DNA of 64,000 nt from Rhodobacteraceae bacterium (ex Bugula neritina AB1). GTDB taxonomy: Bacteria; Pseudomonadota; Alphaproteobacteria; Rhodobacterales; Rhodobacteraceae. A program made the position numbers and the translations under genes. Below the pieces are notes generated by a model, which saw nothing but the letters and a program-made list of their open reading frames with translations, searched no databases and was not told the origin of the DNA. The DNA lies in the NCBI GenBank assembly GCA_001730095.1, contig MDLF01000063.1, positions 62,001-126,000 of the forward strand. The letters are read 5' to 3'. Below are positions 55,473 through 63,532 of this stretch, one piece after another (position 1 is the stretch's first letter; each line of letters begins with the position of its first letter).

Positions 55473-55484
55473 ACCGCGTTCACA

Positions 55485-55520
55485 AGGCAAGGCCGGTTCA
55501 GGCGGCCTTGCCTGAACCGG
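55485..55520. repeat. Interlocked hairpins between yegP and the coiled-coil gene
   Basis: Two perfect 11-bp stems share sequence and cannot form together. AGGCAAGGCCG (55485-55495) pairs with CGGCCTTGCCT (55503-55513). CCGGTTCAGGC (55493-55503) pairs with GCCTGAACCGG (55510-55520). The element lies between convergent genes and has no T run. It could switch transcript ends or be a palindromic element. Confidence 0.6.
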
Positions 55521-55553
55521 CGCTTGTATCTGTCGGCAAATGTGCGGCTACGA

Positions 55554-57629
55554 TCAGGGGATCTTGTTGTTCTTCCGCACTGTCAAATCCGCGCCTTTCT
55601 TGAATGTCACATCACCGACACTCTGGTTGCGCTCGGTTTCCCAGCCCATATCGCTGTCTTTGAGCCTGTCGTCCGGGAAATGGGTTTTGAGCTTCCAATC
55701 GCCGCTGGTTGAAGACCGGGTCAGCACCACCCGGTAGTGCGTTACCATCTTGACGCCGTCGCCGCCCGCCTTCTCGACCATCTTTACATTCAGGGCTTTG
55801 AACGTCTGATCCAGGGTCTTCGTGCCATTCTCGAACTCGCTAAGCGCCTTTTTGATGTCGACAAGATCCACCGCGTCCCCGTCGCGCTTGAATGCATAGC
55901 CCCACCCCGGCGCCGAGGCCGGTTTGCCCAGTTTTAGTGTCAGGTCTTTGAATTCCTGATCCACATTGCTGGCATCGGATTCATTGCCAACCGTCCAATG
56001 CGTGAAATCCTTGAATTTGGCCGCGATCTGCATTGCCCTGTCAAAGGCCTCTTTTTCAAGCACCGGGGTCGCCCACATAGACGTGTTGCCGCCGCTGAAT
56101 TGCTTTCGGCTGAACACGTTCTTCACCTTTTCCAGCGTTTCATTCTTGCTGTCGATGACCCGCTTTCCGTCTTCTTCGGTATAGGTGATTTGGACCTTGT
56201 TCCATTCCTCGGTGACTTTGGCCGTGCCGGCCACATTGCCTGGCTGGTCTGGTGTCACACCTTTCTTGGAGGAGGCCCGCATTGCCTGCCGTTCCATGCC
56301 AGTCTGCGCCCCATGGCGGCCGGTGCCATGACCTTCGCCGCCCTCTTCCTTCTGCAGCCGTTCTTCCTGCCACTGCTGTGCCTCAGCCTGCTTGCCTATC
56401 AGTTCCGCGATCTGGCTGCGGGCCTGATCCACCGGCACACTGTCCAGCATTTCGTCCAATGCGGTAATGCGGGATTTGATATTGCCCAGTGCGGTGACAA
56501 ATGCCTTTTCCTTTTCCAGCTTTTCAGCCTTCATCTCCTCAACATTCCTCAGCAACTGCTCCCGCGACTGATCCAGAACCTGCTTGGCCTTCTCCAGCCG
56601 GTCGGCGCTGGCATCGACCTGCTGCTTCTTCTTGTCTATGTCTTTGGCTTTGGTCAGCCCTGACAATGTGTCTTGCAAGCCCTTCAGCACCTCGGCTTCG
56701 CGGGTCACCGCCGCCTCCAGTTTGCCCAGCCGCGCAGTCTCTTCCTTGATCCGGCTGGCCAGCACTTTTGCCGCGTTGCCTGAGTCTGATTTTGCAAACT
56801 CCTGACTGCGCTTTTCCGCGTCCTGCTCGTCCGACGCCAATGCCGCCTTCACATACCCGATCATTTCCTTGTCGAGCACTTCCATCCGGGCATAGGCCTG
56901 CGTCCATTCACCTTTCTCGAAATGTTCTGCCACGGCGCCGAAATGCTGGCGCAATGCCTTGCGCTCATCATCCATGATCTTGCCCTTGACCTTATCGAAC
57001 CGGGCGGTCGTGGCCTTCAGCCGGGTCTTGGCATTGGTTTCCTCCTTAGAGGCATCCTTGCCGCCGCCGATCAGCTTGATCAGTTCCTCCATCCGGGTGT
57101 TGAGGGCGATCAGGGTCTTTGCTGCCGCTGCCTGATCGGTGTCTTTCTGCTCTTCAATCCGCCCAAACAGGGTGCGCAGTTCCTTACGCTCATCATCAGT
57201 GATCCGGCCTTTGATCTTGTCAAACCGGCCTTCGACGGCCTGAAGCCGTTTCAAAAAGCGCTTGTCCGGATCTTTCTCGCCGCCAGCGTCAAGGTCTATG
57301 GCCACTAGATCGTAATCGAACTGGGTGCCTTTCATCAGCGGCTTCAGCTTCTTTTCGGGCATCCTGCCCTTCACCAGGCTGAGCTTCAGAGTACCATCCT
57401 TGACAGAACACTGGCCCACTGCCTGCTGCTTGGCCTTGGTCTTCAGCTCCTTCAGCAAAGGCGCCGTCACTTCGCCGACGATCAGGATGGACTGGGCTGC
57501 GCCGTTCAGCGTGACTTCGTCGTAGAAGTAAAAATCGCTCGGGGTGTCATCCAGCTTTTTGAGCTCTTTCTTCAGCTCGGCCTTGTAGCTCTGCTCACTG
57601 TTGAAAACATCGATCTTCTTAAATGGCAT
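55554..57629 (-). CDS. Large coiled-coil protein with internal repeats and unknown C-terminal domain
   Basis: A 691-residue soluble protein with no signal peptide. Residues 1-110 form an alpha/beta region (DFYFYDEVTLNGAAQSILIVGE). Residues 135-158 and 210-233 are near-copies (RFDKIKGRITDDERKELR versus RFDKVKGKIMDDERKALR). Residues 283-430 form long helices and a coiled coil (KEETARLGKLEAAV). A Gly/His/Gln linker follows at 430-460, then a C-terminal domain (470-691) with NVFSRKQFSGGNTSMWATPV and VTHYRVVLTRSSTSGDWKLKTHFPDD. The end recalls nuclease-type polymorphic toxin tips, but this is only suggestive and no immunity gene follows. GGGAGG precedes the ATG. Confidence 0.6.
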   Translation of the reverse strand: MPFKKIDVFNSEQSYKAELKKELKKLDDTPSDFYFYDEVTLNGAAQSILIVGEVTAPLLKELKTKAKQQAVGQCSVKDGTLKLSLVKGRMPEKKLKPLMKGTQFDYDLVAIDLDAGGEKDPDKRFLKRLQAVEGRFDKIKGRITDDERKELRTLFGRIEEQKDTDQAAAAKTLIALNTRMEELIKLIGGGKDASKEETNAKTRLKATTARFDKVKGKIMDDERKALRQHFGAVAEHFEKGEWTQAYARMEVLDKEMIGYVKAALASDEQDAEKRSQEFAKSDSGNAAKVLASRIKEETARLGKLEAAVTREAEVLKGLQDTLSGLTKAKDIDKKKQQVDASADRLEKAKQVLDQSREQLLRNVEEMKAEKLEKEKAFVTALGNIKSRITALDEMLDSVPVDQARSQIAELIGKQAEAQQWQEERLQKEEGGEGHGTGRHGAQTGMERQAMRASSKKGVTPDQPGNVAGTAKVTEEWNKVQITYTEEDGKRVIDSKNETLEKVKNVFSRKQFSGGNTSMWATPVLEKEAFDRAMQIAAKFKDFTHWTVGNESDASNVDQEFKDLTLKLGKPASAPGWGYAFKRDGDAVDLVDIKKALSEFENGTKTLDQTFKALNVKMVEKAGGDGVKMVTHYRVVLTRSSTSGDWKLKTHFPDDRLKDSDMGWETERNQSVGDVTFKKGADLTVRKNNKIP

Positions 57630-57967
57630 TCTGGCTCCCTCCCCGTTCTGAGGCATACGAAATTGACTGCCTGTCTTTTCACGAGGTAAATTTCTGAAAT
57701 CTAACGGTAGCCGCAGATGCGCGGCCAATCAAAACAAAAGACCGGCGGCAATACGCCAGGCCAGCAGAATTCCCTTGAAACATTGATGCAACAGGCCTAA
57801 AAGCCGCTCGTCTGGCGCCGGGAATCGGCTCCGGGCCGCTGGCTGTTGGATCATGCACCTGAAACCTTCTTCGGTTCACTCAAGGGATCCATCCTCCGGC
57901 AACAAGGAACAGACGGTGTGATCTCTGGCGGGCGCAGACGCGGACCCGGTGAAGACCAGGAGCTCTC
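57630..57967. other. Upstream region of rplS and the coiled-coil gene
   Basis: About 340 bases lie between the divergent coiled-coil gene and the rplS leader. I see promoter-like A/T stretches but no gene and no clear hairpin terminator. The rplS transcript probably starts here, because insertions upstream separate it from trmD. Confidence 0.4.
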
Positions 57968-58009
57968 ATGACGGCACAAACCTCTGTGGAAAAACCACAG
58001 GCAAATTAG
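57968..58009 (+). CDS. Short leader peptide before rplS (13 codons)
   Basis: An ATG with AGGAG seven bases upstream opens a 13-codon frame, [13 protein letters not shown], ending with TAG. The stop codon overlaps the rplS ribosome site (TTAGGAGAG), and the rplS ATG is 10 bases later. A hairpin (CTGTGG-aaaaa-CCACAG, 57984-58000) lies inside the frame. Ribosomes translating the leader would open the hairpin, so it may regulate L19 translation. It could also be fortuitous. Confidence 0.45.
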   Translation: MTAQTSVEKPQAN

Positions 58010-58019
58010 GAGAGTTGCG

Positions 58020-58394
58020 ATGGACCTGATCGCACAGCTGGAGGCGGAACAGATCGCCGCCCTGGGGAAAGAGATCCCCGACTTCAAAGCCGGTGACACC
58101 ATCCGTGTCGGCTACAAGGTGACCGAAGGTTCGCGTTCGCGCGTCCAGAACTACGAAGGCGTCTGCATCAGCCGTAAAAACGGTTCGGGCATTGCCGGTT
58201 CGTTCACCGTCCGCAAGATTTCGTTCGGCGAAGGCGTGGAGCGTGTGTTCCCGCTGTTCTCGACAAACATCGACAGCATCACCGTTGTGCGCCGCGGCCG
58301 CGTCCGCCGCGCCAAGCTGTACTACCTGCGCTCGCGTCGCGGCAAATCGGCCCGTATCGCTGAAGACGCACACTACAAGCCCAAAAAAGCCTGA
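58020..58394 (+). CDS. rplS: 50S ribosomal protein L19
   Basis: A 124-residue L19 at the 30S-50S interface: [35 protein letters not shown] and [42 protein letters not shown]. The start [15 protein letters not shown] follows AGGAGAG. It forms a pair with rpmE 11 bases downstream. Confidence 0.97.
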   Translation: MDLIAQLEAEQIAALGKEIPDFKAGDTIRVGYKVTEGSRSRVQNYEGVCISRKNGSGIAGSFTVRKISFGEGVERVFPLFSTNIDSITVVRRGRVRRAKLYYLRSRRGKSARIAEDAHYKPKKA

Positions 58395-58405
58395 GGAGCG
58401 GTATC

Positions 58406-58627
58406 ATGAAAAAAGACACCCATCCCGATTACCACTTCATCGACGTCAAGATGACCGACGGCACCATCTTCAAGATGCGCTCCACCTGGGGCTCCGAGGG
58501 TGACCAGCTGGCTCTGGACATTGACCCGACTGTGCACCCGGCATGGACCGGCGGCACCTCGCGCCTGCTGGATGCCGGCGGCCGCGTGTCGAAGTTCAAG
58601 AAGAAATACGAAGGCCTGGGCTTCTAA
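58406..58627 (+). CDS. rpmE: 50S ribosomal protein L31
   Basis: A 73-residue L31 ([29 protein letters not shown], ending [12 protein letters not shown]). The four-cysteine zinc site of the Zn-binding form is absent, so it is the zinc-independent type that is typical here. A good terminator follows at 58657. Confidence 0.95.
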   Translation: MKKDTHPDYHFIDVKMTDGTIFKMRSTWGSEGDQLALDIDPTVHPAWTGGTSRLLDAGGRVSKFKKKYEGLGF

Positions 58628-58656
58628 GCCGCCTGACGCATTTCGGCAAAATCCCG

Positions 58657-58695
58657 AAGGCTGCCCAGGACGGGCAGCCTTCTTTCTTTTTCTTC
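58657..58695 (+). terminator. Rho-independent terminator after rpmE
   Basis: AAGGCTGCCC (58657-58666) pairs perfectly with GGGCAGCCTT (58672-58681) around a 5-base loop, followed by a pyrimidine tract TCTTTCTTTTTCTTC. It lies 30 bases past the rpmE stop. Confidence 0.9.
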
Positions 58696-58737
58696 TGACG
58701 CTGGGCAGCTGCCCGTGCGGGAAAGACAGTTCTCCTC

Positions 58738-60798
58738 GTGAAACAAGCCCTGACAGACGCGCTGCAAGAACGCGGTTATGAAACCCTCACCCAAGTGCAG
58801 GAGGCCGTGACGCAACCGGACGTGAACGGCCGCGACCTGCTGGTTTCTGCGCAGACCGGATCGGGCAAGACTGTCGGTTTCGGCCTGGCGCTGGCCCAGG
58901 ACCTGCTCGGCGAGGATGAAACTTTCGGCGACGCAGCGGCGCCGCTGGCGCTGATCATCGCTCCGACACGCGAACTGGCGCTGCAGGTAAAACACGAGCT
59001 GAGCTGGCTGTACCGCGGGGCCGGGGCAGTGATTGCCTCCTGCGTTGGCGGCATGGACATGCGCGACGAGCGCCGGACACTGGCTCGCGGCGCCCATATC
59101 GTGGCGGCGACTCCGGGGCGGCTGCGCGACCACATTGCACGCGGCTCCATCGATCTCAGCCAAGTTCGCGGCGTCGTCCTGGATGAGGCCGACGAGATGC
59201 TGGACCTGGGCTTTCGGGAGGATCTGGAATTCATTCTGGGCGAAGCCCCCGAAGACCGCCGCACCCTTCTGTTCTCCGCCACTGTGCCGCCAGCGATTGC
59301 CAGCATGGCCGAGACGTTTCAGCAGGATGCCTTGCGGATCAAGACCGCAGGTGAAACCAAGCAGCACGCGGATATCGAATATCGGTTGATGAGCGTGGCG
59401 CAAGCCGATGCGGAAAACGCGATCATCAATGCGCTGCGCTACTACGAGGCGCCCAGCTCCATCGTATTTGCCAACACCCGCGCCGCCGTGAACCGTCTGG
59501 CAGCGCGGCTGACCAACCGCGGGCTGCCGGTGGTGACCCTGTCGGGCGAGCTGTCCCAGACCGAACGCAGCCACGCGCTGCAGGCGATGCGTGATGGGCG
59601 TGCACGGGTCTGCGTAGCCACCGATGTGGCGGCGCGCGGCATCGACTTGCCAGGCCTGGAACTGGTGATCCACGCAGAACTGCCCTCGAACCATGAAACC
59701 CTGCTGCACCGTTCTGGCCGCACCGGTCGGGCCGGCCGCAAGGGTGTCAGCGCGCTGATCGCAACGCCCAAGACCCGCAGCAAGGCGCTGCGCCTTTTGA
59801 AATGGGCCAAGCTGACGGCCGAGCATTGCGAAGCCCCCTCTGCTGATGACGTGCTGGCTCGCGACGAAGAGCGCATGCTGGCTGATCCGGTCTGGCAGGA
59901 GCCCGTTGCCGAGAGCGAACAGGCAGGTGTTCAGACATTGCTGGACACGTTCACTCCCGAGCAGATCGCCGCCACCTATCTGCGCCTGTTCCGCAGCCGC
60001 CACTCGGCCCCTGAGGAGCTGCGTCCGGCGGATGCCCCGGAACCACGCAAGGAGCGCAAGGAACGCAAAGCCTTTGGCCCCTCGGTCTGGTTTTCGCTGT
60101 CTGGCGGCCGCGACGCCGGTGCCGATCCACGCAAGGTGCTGCCAATGCTGTGCAAGGCGGGCAATATTGACCGCGACGCCATCGGGGCGATCCGCGTGCA
60201 AGACAATGAAACTTTTGCAGAGATCAGCGCAGATGCCGTTGATGGCTTCCTGAAATCACTGGACGGTAAAACCGAGCTGGAGCCCGGTGCCGTGCTAACG
60301 CAATTGGCGGAAGCCCCGCAGCTGGCCCCGGCCCCGCGCCGCGGGCCCGGTGGGCCGAAAGGCGGATTCAAAGGCGACCGCAAGCCGCACCGCAGCAAGG
60401 ATGACGGCCCAAAGCCTTACCGGTCCAAAGAGGATAGCCCGAAGCCCTATCGCGCCAAAAGCGACCGCTTTGACGACAGCCGCCCACCGCGCAAGGAGTG
60501 GAAGGACAAGCCGCAGCGGGACGAACGCCCCAAGCCGCGCAGTGAGGAGCGTCCTCGCAAGCCTGATCCAGCGGTGATCGCCAAGCCCAGAGGCGCCTCA
60601 AACCCGTCCAAACGGATGGTCAAACCCGGCGCGCCTGCGGACAAGCCGTTCAAGTCCAAAGGCCCCAAGCCGCCTGCCGGCAAACCGACCAGCAAGAAGA
60701 ACAAGGCACGTGCAACAACTGGCTTCTCAGCGAAGGGTGGCAAAGGCGGCGACCTCCGCCCGAAACGCAAACCAGCGGGTCCTTCCAAACACAGGTAA
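58738..60798 (+). CDS. DEAD-box RNA helicase (DeaD/CsdA-like)
   Basis: A 686-residue RNA helicase. RecA-like core motifs in order: AQTGSGKT, PTRELALQV, TPGRLRDH, DEADEMLDLGF, LFSATVPPAI, VATDVAARGIDLPGL and HRSGRTGRAG. A DbpA/CsdA RNA-binding domain follows (GPSVWFSLSGGRDAGADPRKVLPMLCKAGNID). The last 160 residues are a Lys/Pro/Arg-rich disordered tail. It probably unwinds structured RNA during ribosome assembly or cold growth. The start is a GTG with a weak ribosome site. Confidence 0.93.
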   Translation: MKQALTDALQERGYETLTQVQEAVTQPDVNGRDLLVSAQTGSGKTVGFGLALAQDLLGEDETFGDAAAPLALIIAPTRELALQVKHELSWLYRGAGAVIASCVGGMDMRDERRTLARGAHIVAATPGRLRDHIARGSIDLSQVRGVVLDEADEMLDLGFREDLEFILGEAPEDRRTLLFSATVPPAIASMAETFQQDALRIKTAGETKQHADIEYRLMSVAQADAENAIINALRYYEAPSSIVFANTRAAVNRLAARLTNRGLPVVTLSGELSQTERSHALQAMRDGRARVCVATDVAARGIDLPGLELVIHAELPSNHETLLHRSGRTGRAGRKGVSALIATPKTRSKALRLLKWAKLTAEHCEAPSADDVLARDEERMLADPVWQEPVAESEQAGVQTLLDTFTPEQIAATYLRLFRSRHSAPEELRPADAPEPRKERKERKAFGPSVWFSLSGGRDAGADPRKVLPMLCKAGNIDRDAIGAIRVQDNETFAEISADAVDGFLKSLDGKTELEPGAVLTQLAEAPQLAPAPRRGPGGPKGGFKGDRKPHRSKDDGPKPYRSKEDSPKPYRAKSDRFDDSRPPRKEWKDKPQRDERPKPRSEERPRKPDPAVIAKPRGASNPSKRMVKPGAPADKPFKSKGPKPPAGKPTSKKNKARATTGFSAKGGKGGDLRPKRKPAGPSKHR

Positions 60799-60909
60799 GA
60801 CACTAAGTTTACCAGCCTGCGCACGCCACTTTTCTTAGCCGGAACCAGAGCCTATACAGGGGTTCAAAGCGAAAGACGTGCGCACAAGCACGAAAAAAGG
60901 GACCGGTAC

Positions 60910-61719
60910 ATGGCGCATATCATTGTCGTCGGCAACGAGAAGGGCGGCGCAGGCAAATCCACTGTCTCCATGCATGTCGCAACCACCCTGGCCCGGCTGG
61001 GCCACAAGGTGGCGGCGCTGGATTTGGACCTGAGGCAGCGTTCGATGGGGCGTTACCTGGAGAACCGCAAGGATTTCTGCGCCAAGTCCGGACTGGATCT
61101 GCCTATGGTTGGCATGCACGAACTGCCGGAGATCGACCCGGCCAGCCTGCAGCCGGGCGAGAACATCTATGACCACCGGCTGTCGGCAGCTGTGGCAGCG
61201 CTGGAGCCTGGCCACGATTTTATCCTGATCGACTGCCCCGGATCGCACACACGTCTCAGCCAAGTGGCGCATTCGCTGGCTGATACGCTGATCACACCGC
61301 TGAATGACAGCTTTGTCGATTTCGATCTGCTGGCGCATGTGGACCACAAAGGTGAAAGCATCACCGGGCCGTCGGTCTATTCAGAAATGGTCTGGAATGC
61401 CCGCCAGCTGCGGGCACAGGCGGGCCTTAAGCCGATTGATTGGATCGTGATCCGCAATCGCGTCGGTACCCAGCGCATGGTCAACAAGGAAAAGATGGAA
61501 CGCGCCATCAAAATGCTGTCCAAACGTATCGGTTTCCGGGTTGCTCCGGGATTTTCCGAGCGGGTGATTTTCCGTGAATTGTTTCCCCGAGGCCTGACGC
61601 TGCTGGATCTCAAGGACATTGGCGTCAAGCAGTTGAACATTTCCAATGTCGCCGCGCGGCAGGAACTGCGCGACATGATGAAAGAACTGAACCTGCCCGG
61701 GGTCGAGATCAGCATCTGA
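60910..61719 (+). CDS. mipZ: MipZ-like division-site ATPase
   Basis: A 269-residue ParA/MinD-family ATPase that forms a gradient over the chromosome and blocks FtsZ assembly away from midcell. Deviant Walker A: VVGNEKGGAGKSTVSMH. Walker B: FILIDCPGSHTRLSQVAHSLADTLITPLNDSFVDFDLL. The segment DLDLRQRSMGRYLENR and C-terminal RVIFRELFPRGLTLLDL match MipZ. It stands alone without ParB, as usual for MipZ. Confidence 0.92.
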   Translation: MAHIIVVGNEKGGAGKSTVSMHVATTLARLGHKVAALDLDLRQRSMGRYLENRKDFCAKSGLDLPMVGMHELPEIDPASLQPGENIYDHRLSAAVAALEPGHDFILIDCPGSHTRLSQVAHSLADTLITPLNDSFVDFDLLAHVDHKGESITGPSVYSEMVWNARQLRAQAGLKPIDWIVIRNRVGTQRMVNKEKMERAIKMLSKRIGFRVAPGFSERVIFRELFPRGLTLLDLKDIGVKQLNISNVAARQELRDMMKELNLPGVEISI

Positions 61720-61745
61720 TCCCGCCCCTTAGCCAAGCAGCGGTC

Positions 61746-62969
61746 TCAGCCGCAACTGCCGCGGTAGATGGTGTATAGCTCGATCGGATCGGCGACACCG
61801 CGCAGCATATAGCGGCCGAGCGACACCAGATCATGCTCGGTGCCCCTGGCGGCCTTCATCACCTCTTCGGACATGATGATGTTCTGTCCGACCGAACGGT
61901 GCATCCCTGCAATCCGGGCAGTCTGGTTCACGGTCTGGCCAATCACGGTAAAGTCCAACCGGTTTTGGGCACCAATATTGCCATAGAGAATATCGCCGGC
62001 ATGCAAGGCGAGGGTAAATCCGGCCGTAGGCAGCCCTTCAGCCTCGCGTTCGGCGTTGAACGCACGAATTTTGCCGCAGAGCTCATTCGCGGCAGCAAGG
62101 GCCGCATGGGCATCTTCCTCGATGCTGCCAAGGTTGAACATGGTCAGCATGCCATCGCCCATGAATTTGAGGATATTGCCGCCATGGGCCTGAATCGTTG
62201 CAACAGCCAGACCAAAGTATCCATTGAGCATATCGATCAGATTTCCGCTTGGCAGCCGTTCAGCCAGCTCGGTGAAGCCTTTTAGGTCGAACAGGCAGAT
62301 CACAGCATCAATTTCTTGTGAAGATCCCCGCCGGATTTCACCTGACAGCACCCGGCGGCCCGCGTCGCGTCCCAGGTAAATCTGCAGGAGATCACTGGCA
62401 ATCTGCCGGTTGGACGACGACTTTAGCGCCAGCCCCAGATGCGGCAGCGTGGTGCGGATCAGATCCAGTTCGCGACTGGAGAAGCCACCTGTGCGGTCGG
62501 TTGTCCAGGAAACCAGGATACCTTCACCTGGACGGGTCGGATCCGTCGGTTTTTCCTCCAGCGAATGGAACCGCAGCCCGGCAGTGAAATAGTCGGTCGC
62601 ACCGGCCTCATAGAGTTCATACAGGATCGGAAACTCGAACGGCGGGCCGCCTTCCAGTTGCACACGAATATCCGGCAAGCCCTGCTCCAGCATCCGGAAG
62701 AAAGGGCTGTTCAGCCATTCCTCCCCCGGGACATCCTGATACTCATAATGCTGACTGGTGATGCTCTCGCCACGGGTCCAGCGGATGCCGATACCACCGA
62801 ACTCCGGATGATACGCACGCTGAGCCAGGTGAAAACGCATCAATGGCACACCGGCTTCGGTCAGTCGCCGGCAATAGCCATCCAGCAACTGCTGCTGGCT
62901 GCTGCCTTGCAGGCCTTGTTCCATAAGCCAGGCAATCAGCGGTCCGGAATTGACATCAATCTGCATCAT
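61746..62969 (-). CDS. Class III adenylate/guanylate cyclase
   Basis: A 407-residue protein. The first 190 residues form an uncharacterised N-terminal region (LDGYCRRLTEAGVPLMRFHLAQRAYHPEFGG) seen upstream of alphaproteobacterial cyclases. The CHD cyclase domain follows: metal aspartates in LFDLKGFTEL and KFMGDGMLTMFN, and substrate/transition-state residues in GQTVNQTARI and a C-terminal ELYTIYRG. All catalytic features look present. A GGTG site precedes the start, and an adjacent Met makes the first residue uncertain by one. Confidence 0.85.
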   Translation of the reverse strand: MMQIDVNSGPLIAWLMEQGLQGSSQQQLLDGYCRRLTEAGVPLMRFHLAQRAYHPEFGGIGIRWTRGESITSQHYEYQDVPGEEWLNSPFFRMLEQGLPDIRVQLEGGPPFEFPILYELYEAGATDYFTAGLRFHSLEEKPTDPTRPGEGILVSWTTDRTGGFSSRELDLIRTTLPHLGLALKSSSNRQIASDLLQIYLGRDAGRRVLSGEIRRGSSQEIDAVICLFDLKGFTELAERLPSGNLIDMLNGYFGLAVATIQAHGGNILKFMGDGMLTMFNLGSIEEDAHAALAAANELCGKIRAFNAEREAEGLPTAGFTLALHAGDILYGNIGAQNRLDFTVIGQTVNQTARIAGMHRSVGQNIIMSEEVMKAARGTEHDLVSLGRYMLRGVADPIELYTIYRGSCG

Positions 62970-63020
62970 GTATTCACCTTTTGTCCCGCTGCCTTATCTG
63001 GGTATTCCACCCTTGGATGT

Positions 63021-63461
63021 CTATGGGTCGATCTCTGCTAAATTGCGCAGCATACAGCGCAAAATTGCAACCTCGCCAGAGCTGAAGCGAGCACACATCT
63101 TTGCGTCAAACGCCAGCGCATGTTCCCGCAGGTCTTTGTATGCTGCTTCTCCCGCTGCAGTGAGTGCAAGATGTTCGGCACGGCGGTCGTTTTCATCGCG
63201 TGTGCGGGTCACAAAACGCTTTTCAGACAGCTTGGCCACCGCCCGGCTGATCTTGGTCTTGTGGATCTTGGCCCGGTTGCCGATCTCCTTGGCTGTCATC
63301 TGACCATAGTTGCCCAGATGGAACAGCACCCGCCATTCGGTGCGTAGCATCCCGTAGCGGTTCTTGTAATGCGTCTGGAACCCCAGCGAACTTTCCTCCG
63401 CTGCACGGTTCAGCAGGTAGGGCAGAAAATCCTGCAAGGCAAAATCATCTTTTTCGTTCAT
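63021..63461 (-). CDS. MarR-family transcriptional regulator (HmgR-like)
   Basis: A 146-residue winged-helix regulator: MLRTEWRVLFHLGNYGQMTAKEIGNRAKIHKTKISRAVAKLSEKRFVTRTRDENDRRAEHLALTAAGEAAY. It is divergent from hmgA with 71 bases between starts and a candidate operator between them, so it probably represses homogentisate degradation and itself. The start MNEKDDFALQDFLPYLL is set by family length; the longer frame lies in the divergent promoter. Confidence 0.85.
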   Translation of the reverse strand: MNEKDDFALQDFLPYLLNRAAEESSLGFQTHYKNRYGMLRTEWRVLFHLGNYGQMTAKEIGNRAKIHKTKISRAVAKLSEKRFVTRTRDENDRRAEHLALTAAGEAAYKDLREHALAFDAKMCARFSSGEVAILRCMLRNLAEIDP

Positions 63462-63480
63462 TTTCGTCCCCTCTCCCTTG

Positions 63481-63500
63481 TTGGTTACAAAAACAACTAA
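63481..63500. promoter_or_regulatory. Candidate MarR operator
   Basis: TTGGTT-N8-AACTAA forms a 20-base imperfect inverted repeat (one mismatch) between the MarR-family gene and hmgA. Overlapping GTTG-N10-CAAC at 63480-63497 strengthens the symmetry. MarR sites of this class often have TTAGTT/AACTAA arms. It lies 20 bases upstream of the hmgA ribosome site. Confidence 0.55.
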
Positions 63501-63532
63501 TATCCCGCAAGCAGCAAGAGGAGAAACACGCG

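Noticed and set aside
58624-60201. 525-residue open frame antisense to the DEAD-box helicase
   Set aside because: Long antisense frames are common in high-GC genes; composition is Gln/Arg/His-rich and no domain is recognisable.
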